A DNA stretch of 64,000 nucleotides from Citricoccus alkalitolerans (GCF_039528175.1 NZ_BAAALH010000001.1:248001-312000); one strand, 5' to 3'. Numbered from the stretch's first letter, positions 8,801 to 17,280 are shown. The notes: generated by a model from the sequence alone, not told the origin. Numbers and translations: made by a program.

Positions 8801-9835
8801 GTCGTTGCCGGCGGGATCCGCCGGGGACTTCTCGTAGCGGACACGCCAGTAGGCCTCGTTGCCGGTGAGGAACTGGAGGTTCACGCCGGCGTCGCGCGCC
8901 TTTTCGACGTTCTCGCGCTGCTGGCCGGACCAGTATTCGTCGTGACCGACGGAGAGGAACGTCTTGTGGTTGGTCAGCTGGTCACCGTGTCGGTCCGTGT
9001 CGACGTTGGAGAAGTAGGTGACGTCGTAGCCGTTGCGCTCCATGAAGCGAACCATCGGGTACTCGGCACCGAAGTAGAAGTCCCGGGCCTCGATCCCGCC
9101 GCGGGTGGCGAACGGACGGTTGTAGCTGATCTTGTAAGCGCGGGTATTGGCCCCGCCCTGGTAGAAGTTCGAGCCGCCATAGTTGTTGTAGGCGTGCCAC
9201 GTGGTGTCAGAGGTCTGGAACAGGACGTCGGCCTTCACGCCATCGTTGCGCACCACGAAGGTGATGTGGCTGGCGCCGCCGGTGTCCTTGCGCGTCAGCT
9301 TGGCCACGTAGACGCCTGAGACGGCATCGGCCGGCACGTCCCAGGCGGCGGACACGGCCCAGTTACCGCAGTCGGTCAGTTCCGTGGACGCGTCCCGCAG
9401 GCACTCGGGCTGCTTCTGCGGCAGAGCGGCGCCCGGATCCACGGAGGCCACCTTGCGGGCACCCAGCCCCTCGTAGTATCCGGTCCGGTAGATGTCGATG
9501 TCGTAGTCGGCGGCATCGGTGTCGACCTTGAAATCGATCCGGTTTCCCGCGTTGACGCTGATGTCCGTGGCGAAACCCTGGATGGACTCGTCGCCCGCAC
9601 CCTCGATCTCCCACTCGGTATAGGGCGAACCCGGCTTGGAATTCTCACACACGATGCGATTGGCGCCCGGCCCGCAGTTCTCTGCGGCGGACACAAGCGG
9701 CGCCCATCCGAAGGGCAGGATGAGGGCCACTGTGGCGACGAACACGATGGCAAGGGACGGCCACCAACGGCGCAGTCGCGCATAGTGGCGGTGGACAGTG
9801 ACCGGTGGCGGGGGTGCGGGCGAGACTGGGTGCAT
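5834..9835 (-). CDS. Large SLH-anchored surface protein with N,N-dimethylformamidase-beta-like domain
   Basis: A 1333-residue exported protein. Order of parts: signal/membrane segment (about 27-50, SLAIVFVATVALILPFGW); a domain resembling the beta subunit of N,N-dimethylformamidase (about 55-520, with DIDIYRTGYYEG, TWHAYNNYGGSNFYQ and LSVGHDEYWSGQQREN); an Ig-like domain (about 560-660); a DUF4082 domain (about 665-820, LGLRFTPTTDGLVTGARFY); an Ig-like Big_5-type domain (about 835-935); a second DUF4082 domain (about 950-1075); a proline-threonine linker (about 1080-1155); and three SLH domains (about 1158-1333, with ITNGYAN, VTTGYADKSFKPG and ISIGYEDQTFRPG). The SLH repeats should bind a secondary cell-wall polymer. 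Activity on amides is not established; this domain is often seen in surface proteins of actinobacteria. A -10 box almost adjoins the start, suggesting a leaderless transcript. Confidence 0.85.
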   Translation of the reverse strand: MHPVSPAPPPPVTVHRHYARLRRWWPSLAIVFVATVALILPFGWAPLVSAAENCGPGANRIVCENSKPGSPYTEWEIEGAGDESIQGFATDISVNAGNRIDFKVDTDAADYDIDIYRTGYYEGLGARKVASVDPGAALPQKQPECLRDASTELTDCGNWAVSAAWDVPADAVSGVYVAKLTRKDTGGASHITFVVRNDGVKADVLFQTSDTTWHAYNNYGGSNFYQGGANTRAYKISYNRPFATRGGIEARDFYFGAEYPMVRFMERNGYDVTYFSNVDTDRHGDQLTNHKTFLSVGHDEYWSGQQRENVEKARDAGVNLQFLTGNEAYWRVRYEKSPADPAGNDYRTLVSYKETWSDRKIDPAAEWTGTWRDPRFASPANGGGKPENALSGTAYVVNFGDLPVTVNDREGDLRLWRGTNLTNLAAGAEEPLAPHTVGYESNEDLDNGFRPAGLIHLSTTTGQVPEYLQDFGNVVAPGETTHHLTLYKAASGALVFSAGSIQWTWGLDDWHDGDGATPDQRMQQAQVNLFADMGVQPGTLQPDLVAAQASQDSTPPTVAVTSEPSAAVAHGQKVTIKGTASDGSGATAGKVAGVEYSLDAGATWNLAEGTTSWSFTYVQQGMGQNTVLVRGIDDSANYPASGTPITVDVTGPYSVFGTNTPDTADAGDPEPVELGLRFTPTTDGLVTGARFYLGGANSGPHTGSLWSSDGTRLATASFPSGGSDGWQTTEFNEPVAVEAGSTYVVSYSAPNGHYAADPYYFAYRGITAAPLTVAGGFGVSQGGVYDTNGGFPASSYNSTNYYVDAVFEAGDEAALSAGTPRPAHTANSVPVDTAVSAVLTRDVVPSSVAITVKAGTGDRDPGAPSAGTAVQGTTSYDAATRTATFTPDKSLANGTPYTVTLVARDAAGEVVTRGNTWSFRTVSAASENGPFGLLAESVVPTTSLVDDGEPVTLGTAFSTTEPGTVTGLEFYKAAGNPGPHVGALHASDGTLLGEVTFGTASASGWQHAPLDTPVRLETGKEYVVSYRTTQYSAELGQWAEPTISGPLRTPVDAGRYNYGGTFPDTATSTNYLVDVRFAPDSVEPTPTPTPTPTPTEPTPTPTPTPTPTPTEPTPTPTPEPTPTPTPTEPTPTPTPTEPTPTPTPTEPTPTPGPTTCDARDFTDNVFGSRLYEHVRWLQCEAITNGYANNYYGKNKDISRGESVAFIYRYLDEPSAGTEKKFPDVPESHTHFAPISWAVESGVTTGYADKSFKPGREVTRGEFASFLYRAVKPAQEGTATFSDVKESSAHYKAISWMASEEISIGYEDQTFRPGRSISRGEVAAFLHRYDLTVD
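6370..6595 (-). repeat. Tandem Pro-Thr (PTPTPTPTEPTP) coding repeat
   Basis: This stretch of the surface protein gene encodes about 75 residues that are almost entirely P, T and E in variants of PTPTPTEPTP. It is a wall-spanning linker between the DUF4082 and SLH domains and the most likely site of length variation or misassembly in this gene. Confidence 0.85.
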
Positions 9836-9841
9836 TGGGCC

Positions 9842-9847
9842 AGACTA
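9842..9847 (-). promoter_or_regulatory. -10 box for the SLH surface protein, probably leaderless
   Basis: TAGTCT on the minus strand ends 6 bases before the ATG at 9835, so initiation would fall at or next to the start codon. No Shine-Dalgarno sequence precedes the start. The upstream -35 element is not clear. Confidence 0.45.
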
Positions 9848-10015
9848 GAATCCCCTAGTTCCCCAGGTTGTGGGTACCGACCCGAGCACGCGGTGAACGG
9901 GTATGGCCCTCCGTAGTAGCGAAACGGACCTAGGGAGAATCGAGTAGCCCACTTGCTGAGCATCTGGCTTCGCCTCGGCGATCACCCCGGTTCGGAGCCC
10001 TCCCGCCCGACCGTC

Positions 10016-10021
10016 TAGACT
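10016..10021 (+). promoter_or_regulatory. -10 box of the glmU-prs operon
   Basis: TAGACT fits the TAnnnT pattern. TTCGGA at 9991-9996 could act as a weak -35 but with a long 19-base spacer. Transcription near 10028 would leave a leader of about 45 bases before the TTG start. Confidence 0.45.
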
Positions 10022-10072
10022 GACCGGCGGCAGTCAACCAGCACTGGACTATCGAAGCAGGAGTGCAGATCC

Positions 10073-11644
10073 TTGACCGAATCCACCGTGGCGCCCGCAA
10101 CGCCGGCAGCCGTCATCGTCCTCGCCGCGGGGGCGGGAACCCGGATGAAGTCCAAAACCCCCAAGATCCTGCACCCGATCGGGGGGCGGTCCATGATCGG
10201 TCACGCCCTCACCGCCGCCGCGGGGCTGAACCCGCGCGAGCTGGTCGCCGTGGTCCGCCACCAGCGTGACCTGGTGGCCGACCACATCCTGTCCCTGGCA
10301 GACACCCTCGGCACCGTTCCGGTCATCGCGGACCAGGACGAGACCCCGGGCACCGGCCGCGCCGTCCAGTGCGGCCTCGAGGCCCTCACGGCCGCCGCAT
10401 CACCCACGCCCGACGCCGGCCCGCGCGGTACCAGCGGCATCACCGGCACCGTCGTGGTCACCTACGGCGACGTCCCCCTGCTGACCACGGAGCTCCTCGC
10501 CGAACTCGTGGCCACCCATGAGTCCGAGTCCAACGCGGTCACCGTGCTGACCGCACTCCTGGAGGACCCCACCGGCTACGGCCGCATCCTGCGGGACACC
10601 GACGGCTCGGTGGCCGGGATCGTGGAGCACAAGGACGCCACGGAAGCCCAGAAGCAGATCAACGAGGTCAACTCCGGCATCTACGCCTTCGACGGTGCCC
10701 TGCTCGTCACGGCACTGGCGGAGGTCACCACGGACAATGCGCAGGGCGAGATGTACCTGACGGACGTGCTGTCCATCGCCCGTGCCGCCGGTGGCCGGGT
10801 GGCCGCGGTGACCACGCAGGACCGCTGGCAGGTCGAGGGCGCGAACGACCGGGTGCAGCTGCAGGCCCTGGGCGCCGAGATGAACCACCGCACTTTGGAG
10901 CGCCACATGCGCGCCGGCACCTCCATCCAGGACCCGGCCACCACGTGGATCGACTCCACCGTGACACTGGAATCGGACACCACCATCCTGCCGAACACCC
11001 ATCTGCAGGGCACCACTCACCTGTCCGAGGACGCCGTGGTCGGCCCGGACACCACGCTCGTGGACACCACCGTGGGCGTCGGGTCCACCGTGACCCGCAC
11101 CCAGGCGAGTGGCGCCGTGATCGGTGACCGCGCCGCCGTCGGGCCCTTCACCTACCTCCGCCCGGGCACCGTGCTGGGGGAGCAGGGCAAGATCGGGGCG
11201 TTCTACGAGACCAAGAACACGGTCATCGGCCGCGGCTCCAAGCTGTCCCACCTCGGCTATGCGGGGGACGCGGAGATCGGCGAGTACACCAACATCGGCT
11301 GCGGCAACATCACCGCCAACTATGACGGCGTGAACAAGCACCGCACCGTGATCGGGGACCACGTGCGGACCTCGTCCAATACCGTCTTCATCGCCCCCGT
11401 GACCGTGGGGGACGGTGCCTACACCGGTGCCGGCGCCGTGGTCCGCAAGGACGTCCCGGCCGGCGCGCTCGCCCTGACCGTCGCCCCGCAGCGCAACAGC
11501 GAGGGCTGGGTCGAGGACCGCCGCCCCGGCTCGCCGGCCGCCGATGCGGCCGCCCGGGCCCGCGTGGGCCACGGCACCCCAACCACCGATCACACCCTCA
11601 CCGGCCGGCCAACCCAGTCAGAATCAGGAAGTACACAGCGATGA
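10073..11644 (+). CDS. glmU: Bifunctional UDP-N-acetylglucosamine pyrophosphorylase/glucosamine-1-phosphate N-acetyltransferase
   Basis: Makes UDP-GlcNAc for peptidoglycan: acetylates glucosamine-1-phosphate and then transfers UMP from UTP. The N-terminal uridyltransferase domain shows LAAGAGTRMKSKTPKILHP (nucleotide-binding signature) and VEHKDAT; the C-terminal left-handed beta-helix shows PFTYLRPGTVLG, GAFYETKN, LSHLGYAGDAEIGEYTNIG and NITANYDGVNKHRTVIGD. At 523 residues it is slightly longer than most homologues because of an Ala/Pro/Arg-rich C-terminal tail. The start is a TTG with AGGAG 9 bases upstream; no ATG or GTG lies between it and the conserved LAAGAGTRM motif. Its stop overlaps the ATG of prs (ATGA), so the two are co-translated. 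Confidence 0.96.
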   Translation: MTESTVAPATPAAVIVLAAGAGTRMKSKTPKILHPIGGRSMIGHALTAAAGLNPRELVAVVRHQRDLVADHILSLADTLGTVPVIADQDETPGTGRAVQCGLEALTAAASPTPDAGPRGTSGITGTVVVTYGDVPLLTTELLAELVATHESESNAVTVLTALLEDPTGYGRILRDTDGSVAGIVEHKDATEAQKQINEVNSGIYAFDGALLVTALAEVTTDNAQGEMYLTDVLSIARAAGGRVAAVTTQDRWQVEGANDRVQLQALGAEMNHRTLERHMRAGTSIQDPATTWIDSTVTLESDTTILPNTHLQGTTHLSEDAVVGPDTTLVDTTVGVGSTVTRTQASGAVIGDRAAVGPFTYLRPGTVLGEQGKIGAFYETKNTVIGRGSKLSHLGYAGDAEIGEYTNIGCGNITANYDGVNKHRTVIGDHVRTSSNTVFIAPVTVGDGAYTGAGAVVRKDVPAGALALTVAPQRNSEGWVEDRRPGSPAADAAARARVGHGTPTTDHTLTGRPTQSESGSTQR

Positions 11645-12621
11645 ACGAGATCACCCAGCACAGCGAGAAGAAGCTGGTTCTGGCAGCGGGCCGGGCTCAC
11701 CCCGAGCTGGCGGCACAGGTGGCCGAGGAGCTCGGCACCGAGCTGCTGCCGATGAGCGCCTATGACTTCGCGAACGGGGAGATCTACGTCCGCTCGGGTG
11801 AATCCGTGCGCGGCAAGGACATCTTCGTGATCCAGTCGCACCCGGCGCCGCTGAACAACCACCTCATGGAGCAGCTGCTCATGCTGGACTCGTTCAAGCG
11901 CGCCTCCGCCAAGCGCATCACCGCCATCTCGCCCTTCTACCCCTACGCGCGGCAGGACAAGAAGGGCCGCGGCCGCGAGCCCATCTCCGCCCGCCTGGTT
12001 GCTGACATGTACCGGACCGCCGGCGCGGACCGCATCATGAGCGTGGACCTGCACACCGCCCAGATCCAGGGCTTCTTCGACGGCCCGGTGGACCACCTGT
12101 TCGCGGTGCCGCTGCTGAGCGACTACATCCGCACCAAGACGGAGGGGGAGGAGCTCACCGTGGTCTCCCCGGACACCGGCCGCGTGCGGGTGGCGGAGCA
12201 GTGGGCCGAGCGCCTCGGCGGTGCCCCGCTGGCCTTCGTGCACAAGTCCCGTGACCTCACCGTGCCGAACCAGGCCGTGTCCAAGCAGGTCGTCGGCCAG
12301 GTCGAGGGCCGCACCTGCGTGCTGATCGACGACATGATCGATACCGGCGGCACCATCGCCGGGGCCGTGCGCGTGCTCAAGGAGGCCGGCGCCAAGGACG
12401 TCATCATCGCCGCCACCCACGCCGTGTTCTCAGATCCGGCCGCGCAGCGCCTGGCCGAGTCCGGCGCCCGGGAGGTCGTGGTGACCAACACCCTGCCGAT
12501 CCCGGAGGAGAAGCGGTTCGACGCCCTCACCGTGCTGTCCATCGCCCCGCTGCTGGCCCGCGCCATCCGCGAGGTCTTCGAGGACGGCTCGGTCACCAGC
12601 CTGTTCGACGGCGACGCCTGA
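11641..12621 (+). CDS. prs: Ribose-phosphate pyrophosphokinase
   Basis: Forms PRPP from ribose-5-phosphate and ATP for purine, pyrimidine, histidine, tryptophan and NAD synthesis. The 326-residue length is typical. Visible motifs are the catalytic loop and metal region (YARQDKKGRGREPISARLVA), the VDLHTAQIQGFFDGPVDHL segment and the PRPP-binding loop VLIDDMIDTGGTIAGA. It is translationally coupled to glmU by a 4-base overlap; this pairing is common in actinobacteria. Two strong hairpins follow the gene. Confidence 0.97.
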   Translation: MNEITQHSEKKLVLAAGRAHPELAAQVAEELGTELLPMSAYDFANGEIYVRSGESVRGKDIFVIQSHPAPLNNHLMEQLLMLDSFKRASAKRITAISPFYPYARQDKKGRGREPISARLVADMYRTAGADRIMSVDLHTAQIQGFFDGPVDHLFAVPLLSDYIRTKTEGEELTVVSPDTGRVRVAEQWAERLGGAPLAFVHKSRDLTVPNQAVSKQVVGQVEGRTCVLIDDMIDTGGTIAGAVRVLKEAGAKDVIIAATHAVFSDPAAQRLAESGAREVVVTNTLPIPEEKRFDALTVLSIAPLLARAIREVFEDGSVTSLFDGDA

Positions 12622-12627
12622 GCCGGT

Positions 12628-12652
12628 GGCCCGCGGTGTAGAGCCGCGGGCC
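12628..12652 (+). terminator. Hairpin just after prs
   Basis: A perfect 9-bp GC stem (GGCCCGCGG / CCGCGGGCC) with loop TGTAGAG begins 7 bases after the prs stop codon. There is no T tract. Confidence 0.6.
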
Positions 12653-12682
12653 GCCGTGCCCGGGCTCGGATCGCCTTAAGCA

Positions 12683-12737
12683 ACTACGAGAGGACGTTGC
12701 ACCCGTGGGACCCACGGGTGCATTGTCCTCTCGTAGT
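12683..12737. terminator. Very long hairpin between convergent genes
   Basis: Two 27-base arms (12683-12709 and 12711-12737) pair at 25 of 27 positions, with only a 2-base mismatch in the middle (GT against TT). The element lies between prs and the convergent DUF2505 gene and should stop transcription from both sides. Confidence 0.75.
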
Positions 12738-12788
12738 GGATGCCTAGGCCGGTCGGGTGGAGCGGCTACCGTTCCGGCCCGTGACCGG

Positions 12789-13295
12789 TTACCGCTTCAG
12801 CCAGGTGGCCACTTCGCGGGCCTGACGTCCCAGCACCTGGCCGACTCGGGGCTCGGCGGCCTGGCCGATCTTCTTGCCGAGCAGCGGGATCCTGCACTCG
12901 AGGGTGCCGGTGACGCGCACCTCGGTGCCGGCGTCCGTCGGCAGCAGCAGCTGTTCGGCGGTCGCGGTGGTCTTGGCGGCACTCACGGTGACGATCAACT
13001 GGCCGGTGCGGGAGCCGTCGGCCGCGGGGGCAGACCAGGTCTCCTGCTGCTCCACGCTCAGCTTGTCCCCGAGGAACTTGCCGGCGACCTTCTGCACGGC
13101 GTCCGGCAACTTGTTGACCGGCACGGAGCGCACCATGGTGATGCTCACCGGACCGGTGAGCTCGCCCTGGCGCTCGAAGGCGACGAGCGCTCCGCCAAGG
13201 CCCTCGGTGACCTTGCGATTGAAGGCCTCGTCGACCAAGGCGGCGAACACGTCGGCTGGCGGGTGGGCAATGGTGGTTGATTCCTTGAACGCCAT
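12789..13295 (-). CDS. DUF2505 family protein
   Basis: A 168-residue soluble protein matching the actinobacterial DUF2505 family, which has a START/SRPBCC-like fold: AFKESTTIAHPPADVFAALV at the N-terminus, VPVNKLPDAVQKVAGKFLGD in the middle and a C-terminal amphipathic helix (VGQVLGRQAREVATWLKR). Function unknown; binding of a hydrophobic ligand is suggested by the fold only. The ATG at 13295 is chosen because AGGAGG lies 5 bases upstream; the frame is open to 13373. It is divergent from mfd with about 90 bases between the starts. Confidence 0.85.
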   Translation of the reverse strand: MAFKESTTIAHPPADVFAALVDEAFNRKVTEGLGGALVAFERQGELTGPVSITMVRSVPVNKLPDAVQKVAGKFLGDKLSVEQQETWSAPAADGSRTGQLIVTVSAAKTTATAEQLLLPTDAGTEVRVTGTLECRIPLLGKKIGQAAEPRVGQVLGRQAREVATWLKR

Positions 13296-13374
13296 GAGGT
13301 CCTCCTGGGGGTTCGGTCTGTTCCATTGGTCTCCGCCAGCGGCGGACACCACGCCCGAGCCTATATCGACCAAC

Positions 13375-13380
13375 TATGCT
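13375..13380 (+). promoter_or_regulatory. -10 box of mfd, probably leaderless
   Basis: TATGCT is followed after 7 bases by the mfd ATG (13388), which is the distance from a -10 box to a transcription start. There is no Shine-Dalgarno sequence before the start. No good -35 is seen. Confidence 0.5.
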
Positions 13381-13387
13381 GGGATGA

Positions 13388-16300
13388 ATGACCACTCCCC
13401 ACCCTCTGGCAGGGATGTTCCCCGCCCTGCTGCAGGACCAGGCCATCGCCGCTGCCTCCCTCTCCGCTGCCCGCACCGGTGCCGACCGCACCGAGGACCT
13501 GGAGATCAGCCTTCCCGACGGCGCCCGGCCGCCCTTGGTGGCCCTGCTCGCCGGCGCAGCGGCTGAGCTCGCCAAGAACGGTGCCCTGGCGACGCCGGCT
13601 GATCTGCCGGCTGCCGGCCTGTCCGACTCGGGACTGTCTCGCCCGGCCACCGTCCTGCTCGTCACCGCCACCTCACGTGAGTCCGAGGACCTCACCGCCG
13701 ACCTGGCCGGCTGGATGGACCCGGACACTGTGGCCCACTTCCCCTCCTGGGAGACCCTGCCGCACGAACGACTGTCTCCTCGCTCGGACACGGTCGGCAC
13801 CCGGTTGGCGGTGCTGCGCCGTCTGGCCCACCCCGGAGAGGACGGCCGCGCGCCACTGGCCGTGGTCACCGCCCCGATCCGCTCGGTGCTGCAGCCCATG
13901 GTCGCCGGCCTGGGGGACCTGGAGCCGGTGCGGATCTCCGTCGGCGAGGACCACGACTTCGATGGCGTGGTCCAGGCACTGGCGGACGCCGCCTACTCCC
14001 GGGTGGACATGGTCTCCCGCCGCGGCGAGTACGCGGTGCGCGGCGGCCTGTTGGACGTCTTCCCGCCCACCGAATCCCACCCGCTGCGCATCGAGTTCTT
14101 CGGGGACGAGGTGGAGCAGCTGCGCTACTTCTCCGTGGCGGACCAGCGCTCCCTGGAGGACACCAGCGGGGACGGCACCGGCCACCCCACCACCCTCTAC
14201 GCGCCGCCCTGCCGCGAGTTGTTGCTGACGGACACGGTCCGGCGCCGGGCCAAGGAGCTCATGCCCCGGCTTCCCGGAGCCGTTGACATGCTCGAGCGGA
14301 TCTCTGAGGGCATGGCCGTGGAGGGCATGGAGTCCCTTGCCCCGATCCTGGCCGAGGGCATGGTCCCACTCGTGGACCTGCTGCCCGAGGGCTCCCTGAC
14401 CGTGCTCGTGGAACCGGAGAAGATCCGCCACCGCGCCGATGACCTGCTGAGCACCAACGAGGAGTTCCTCCAGGCCGCCTGGGCCACCGCCGCCATGGGC
14501 GGAGTCGCCCCCGTGGACATCGGCTCCGGGACAGGGGTCCCCGGACCGGACGGTGGGCAGGGCGGACAGGCGGACGCCGGCGGCTTCGCCACCCTCGCCG
14601 AGACCCGCACCGCGGCCCTGCACCGGTTCCAGGGGTGGTGGCAGCTCACCAGCCTCGGCACGGACGTGGAGCTGTTGCCGGATGCCTCAGCCCTGCGCAC
14701 CTCTCTGGCCGAGCCGCAGGGCTTCGCCGGGGACGTGGAGGCCATGACCCGGCACGTGGCCGAGCGCTGCCGGGACGGCTGGCAGGCCGTCGTCGCCACG
14801 GATGGGCCGGGCCCAGCCCGCCGCCTGGCGGAACTGTTCGGGGAGGCCGGCCTGGCCGCCGTCGTGGTGGATGCCGTGCCCTCCGAGCCGCAACCGGGGC
14901 AGGTGACCATCACGACCGCCGTCGCCGGTTCCGGCTTCGCCCTGCCCGGGGCCAAGGTGGCGCTGCTGACGGAGCAGGATCTGTTCGGCCGCAACCGGGC
15001 GGCCGGGGCCCGGGGCGGCACCAAGACCCTCGCACGCAAGCGCCGCAACGCCGTGGACCCGCTGACCCTGACCGAGGGCGATTACGTGGTGCACACGCAG
15101 CACGGCATCGCCCGGTTCGTGGAGCTGCAGCGTCGCAAGGTCGCCTCCGGAACGGTGGGTGCCGGCGGTGCGGGCGCGGGTGCGAGCGCCGGCGGAAGTG
15201 CCGACTCCTACCGCGAGTACCTGGTCCTGGAATACGCGCCGTCCAAGCGGGGTGCGCCCGGGGACCGGTTGTTCGTCCCGACGGACCAGCTCGACCAGGT
15301 CAGCCGGTATGTGGGCGGAGAGGCGCCGAGCCTGTCCAAGATGGGCGGGTCCGACTGGGCGTCCACGAAGTCCAAGGCGAAGAAGGCGACGAAGCAGATC
15401 GCCGGTGAACTGATCCGCCTGTACTCGGCCCGCATGGCCTCCCGCGGACACACGTTCGCCCCTGACAGCCCCTGGCAGCGGGAACTGGAGGAGTCCTTCC
15501 CGTTCATCGAGACCCCGGACCAGCTGACCACCATCAACGAGGTCAAGAAGGACATGGAGTCAGCCGTGCCCATGGACCGGTTGATCTCCGGCGACGTCGG
15601 CTTCGGCAAGACGGAGGTCGCCATCCGGGCCGCCTTCAAGGCGGTCCAGGACGGCAAGCAGGTGGCCGTGCTGGTCCCGACCACGCTGCTGGCGCGCCAG
15701 CACCACGAGACCTTCACCGAACGCTTCGCGGGCTTCCCCGTGAAGGTCAAGCCGTTGTCCCGGTTCCAGAACGCCAAGGACTCGAAGGAGACGTTGGACG
15801 GGATGGCTGAGGGGACCGTGGACGTGGTCATCGGCACCCACCGTCTGCTGTCCAAGGAGGTCCAGTTCAAGGACCTCGGCCTGGTGATCGTGGACGAGGA
15901 GCAGCGCTTCGGCGTGGAGCACAAGGAGGTGCTCAAGACCATGCGCACCAACGTGGACGTGCTCTCCATGTCCGCCACGCCCATTCCCCGCACCCTGGAG
16001 ATGTCCCTGACCGGCATCCGCGAGACCTCTACCCTGGCCACGGCCCCGGAGGAACGCCACCCGGTACTGACCTACGTGGGCCCGAAGACCAACCAGCAGA
16101 TCACCGCCGCCATCCGCCGCGAGCTGATGCGTGAGGGTCAGGTCTTCTTCGTGCACAACCGGGTCTCCTCGATCGACAAGGTGGCCGGGGAGATCCGTGA
16201 GCTCATCCCGGAGGCCCGCGTGGTGGTGGCCCACGGCAAGATGGGCGAGACCCGGCTGGAACGGGTCATGGAGGACTTCTGGGAGAGGAAGTTCGACGTG

Positions 16301-17158
16301 CTGGTCTCCACCACGATCATCGAGACCGGCCTGGACATCGCCAACGCGAACACCCTGATCATCGACCGGGCCGACGCCTACGGGCTGTCCCAGCTGCACC
16401 AGTTGCGTGGACGGGTTGGCCGCGGACGGGACCGCGCCTACGCCTACTTCCTCTACGACCCGGAGAAATCACTCAACGAGACTGCCCTGGAACGGCTCAA
16501 GGCGGTGGCCGCGCACAACGAGCTCGGCTCCGGCATGCAACTGGCCATGAAGGACCTGGAGATCCGCGGCGCCGGCAACCTGCTCGGCGGGGAGCAGTCC
16601 GGGCACATCGCCGGAGTCGGCTTCGACCTCTATCTGCGCATGGTGGGCGAGGCCGTGGCGGACTTCAAGGGCGGCGAGGACACCACCCCGGCCGAGGTCA
16701 AGGTGGAACTGCCCATCAACGCGCACCTGCCGCACGACTACGTGCCGGGGGAGCGGCTGCGCCTGGAGGCCTACCGCAACCTGGCCCAGGCCAACGACGA
16801 CGCGGCCGTGGACGCCGTGGTCGAGGAGCTCAAGGACCGCTACGGGGACCTGCCGGACGCCGCCGAGAACCTGGTGGCGGTGGCCCGCTTCCGCAACGCG
16901 GCCCGCGCCGCCGGCGTCACCGAGGTCATGCTGATGGGCCAGAACGTGAAGTTCGGTCCAGCGGACCTGCCTGAGTCCCGTCAGATGCGTCTCCAGCGCA
17001 TGTACAAGGGCGCCGCGGTCAAACCGGCCCTGAACGCCGTGATGATCCCGCGGCCGAAGACGGCGCCGGTGGGCGGCAAGGACCTCACTGACCTGCCCCT
17101 GCTGGACTGGGCGGCCCAGGTGCTCAAGGCGATCTTCCTGCCGGACGCCCCGGCCTGA
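13388..17158 (+). CDS. mfd: Transcription-repair coupling factor
   Basis: Removes RNA polymerase stalled at DNA lesions and recruits UvrA. The 1256-residue length is near the family norm. Order: UvrB-homology modules (about 1-450, with SWETLPHERLSP and AYSRVDMVSRRGEYAVRGG), a low-complexity Gly/Ala insert near residue 590, the RNA polymerase-interacting CarD-like domain (GDYVVHTQHGIARFV and REYLVLEYA), the RecG-like translocase (Walker A GDVGFGKTEVAIRAA, DEEQRFGVEHKE, SMSATPIPRTLEMS, STTIIETGLDIANANTLII, QLRGRVGRGRDRAYAYF) and a C-terminal TRCF domain. The ATG at 13388 directly follows a promoter, which suggests a leaderless mRNA. Confidence 0.97.
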   Translation: MTTPHPLAGMFPALLQDQAIAAASLSAARTGADRTEDLEISLPDGARPPLVALLAGAAAELAKNGALATPADLPAAGLSDSGLSRPATVLLVTATSRESEDLTADLAGWMDPDTVAHFPSWETLPHERLSPRSDTVGTRLAVLRRLAHPGEDGRAPLAVVTAPIRSVLQPMVAGLGDLEPVRISVGEDHDFDGVVQALADAAYSRVDMVSRRGEYAVRGGLLDVFPPTESHPLRIEFFGDEVEQLRYFSVADQRSLEDTSGDGTGHPTTLYAPPCRELLLTDTVRRRAKELMPRLPGAVDMLERISEGMAVEGMESLAPILAEGMVPLVDLLPEGSLTVLVEPEKIRHRADDLLSTNEEFLQAAWATAAMGGVAPVDIGSGTGVPGPDGGQGGQADAGGFATLAETRTAALHRFQGWWQLTSLGTDVELLPDASALRTSLAEPQGFAGDVEAMTRHVAERCRDGWQAVVATDGPGPARRLAELFGEAGLAAVVVDAVPSEPQPGQVTITTAVAGSGFALPGAKVALLTEQDLFGRNRAAGARGGTKTLARKRRNAVDPLTLTEGDYVVHTQHGIARFVELQRRKVASGTVGAGGAGAGASAGGSADSYREYLVLEYAPSKRGAPGDRLFVPTDQLDQVSRYVGGEAPSLSKMGGSDWASTKSKAKKATKQIAGELIRLYSARMASRGHTFAPDSPWQRELEESFPFIETPDQLTTINEVKKDMESAVPMDRLISGDVGFGKTEVAIRAAFKAVQDGKQVAVLVPTTLLARQHHETFTERFAGFPVKVKPLSRFQNAKDSKETLDGMAEGTVDVVIGTHRLLSKEVQFKDLGLVIVDEEQRFGVEHKEVLKTMRTNVDVLSMSATPIPRTLEMSLTGIRETSTLATAPEERHPVLTYVGPKTNQQITAAIRRELMREGQVFFVHNRVSSIDKVAGEIRELIPEARVVVAHGKMGETRLERVMEDFWERKFDVLVSTTIIETGLDIANANTLIIDRADAYGLSQLHQLRGRVGRGRDRAYAYFLYDPEKSLNETALERLKAVAAHNELGSGMQLAMKDLEIRGAGNLLGGEQSGHIAGVGFDLYLRMVGEAVADFKGGEDTTPAEVKVELPINAHLPHDYVPGERLRLEAYRNLAQANDDAAVDAVVEELKDRYGDLPDAAENLVAVARFRNAARAAGVTEVMLMGQNVKFGPADLPESRQMRLQRMYKGAAVKPALNAVMIPRPKTAPVGGKDLTDLPLLDWAAQVLKAIFLPDAPA

Positions 17159-17217
17159 GCGACCGGGGGTGTTCCACTCTGCACCAGCCTCTATACCGGG
17201 ACCGCGTCACCCCGTTT

Positions 17218-17261
17218 CACTGTGCGGGCAGAAATAAGTACTCATATCTGGCCGCAAAGTG
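17218..17261. repeat. Dispersed palindromic repeat, copy A
   Basis: Arms 17218-17235 (CACTGTGCGGGCAGAAAT) and 17244-17261 pair at 15 of 18 positions around an 8-base loop. The core matches copies at 23726-23779 and 51624-51667. It lies between the convergent ends of mfd and the acyltransferase gene, where it could also act as a terminator. Confidence 0.7.
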
Positions 17262-17280
17262 ACTGGCCTTCAGCCGTGCG

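Noticed and set aside
5858..9319. Long plus-strand frames opposite the SLH protein (5858-7456 and 7493-9319)
   Set aside because: Gly/Val/Arg-rich shadow translations; the minus strand encodes clear DMFase-like, DUF4082 and SLH domains over the same bases.
9836..10072. A tRNA gene upstream of glmU, as in some relatives
   Set aside because: No cloverleaf, T-loop GTTCGA box or CCA-adjacent acceptor stem could be found in this interval.
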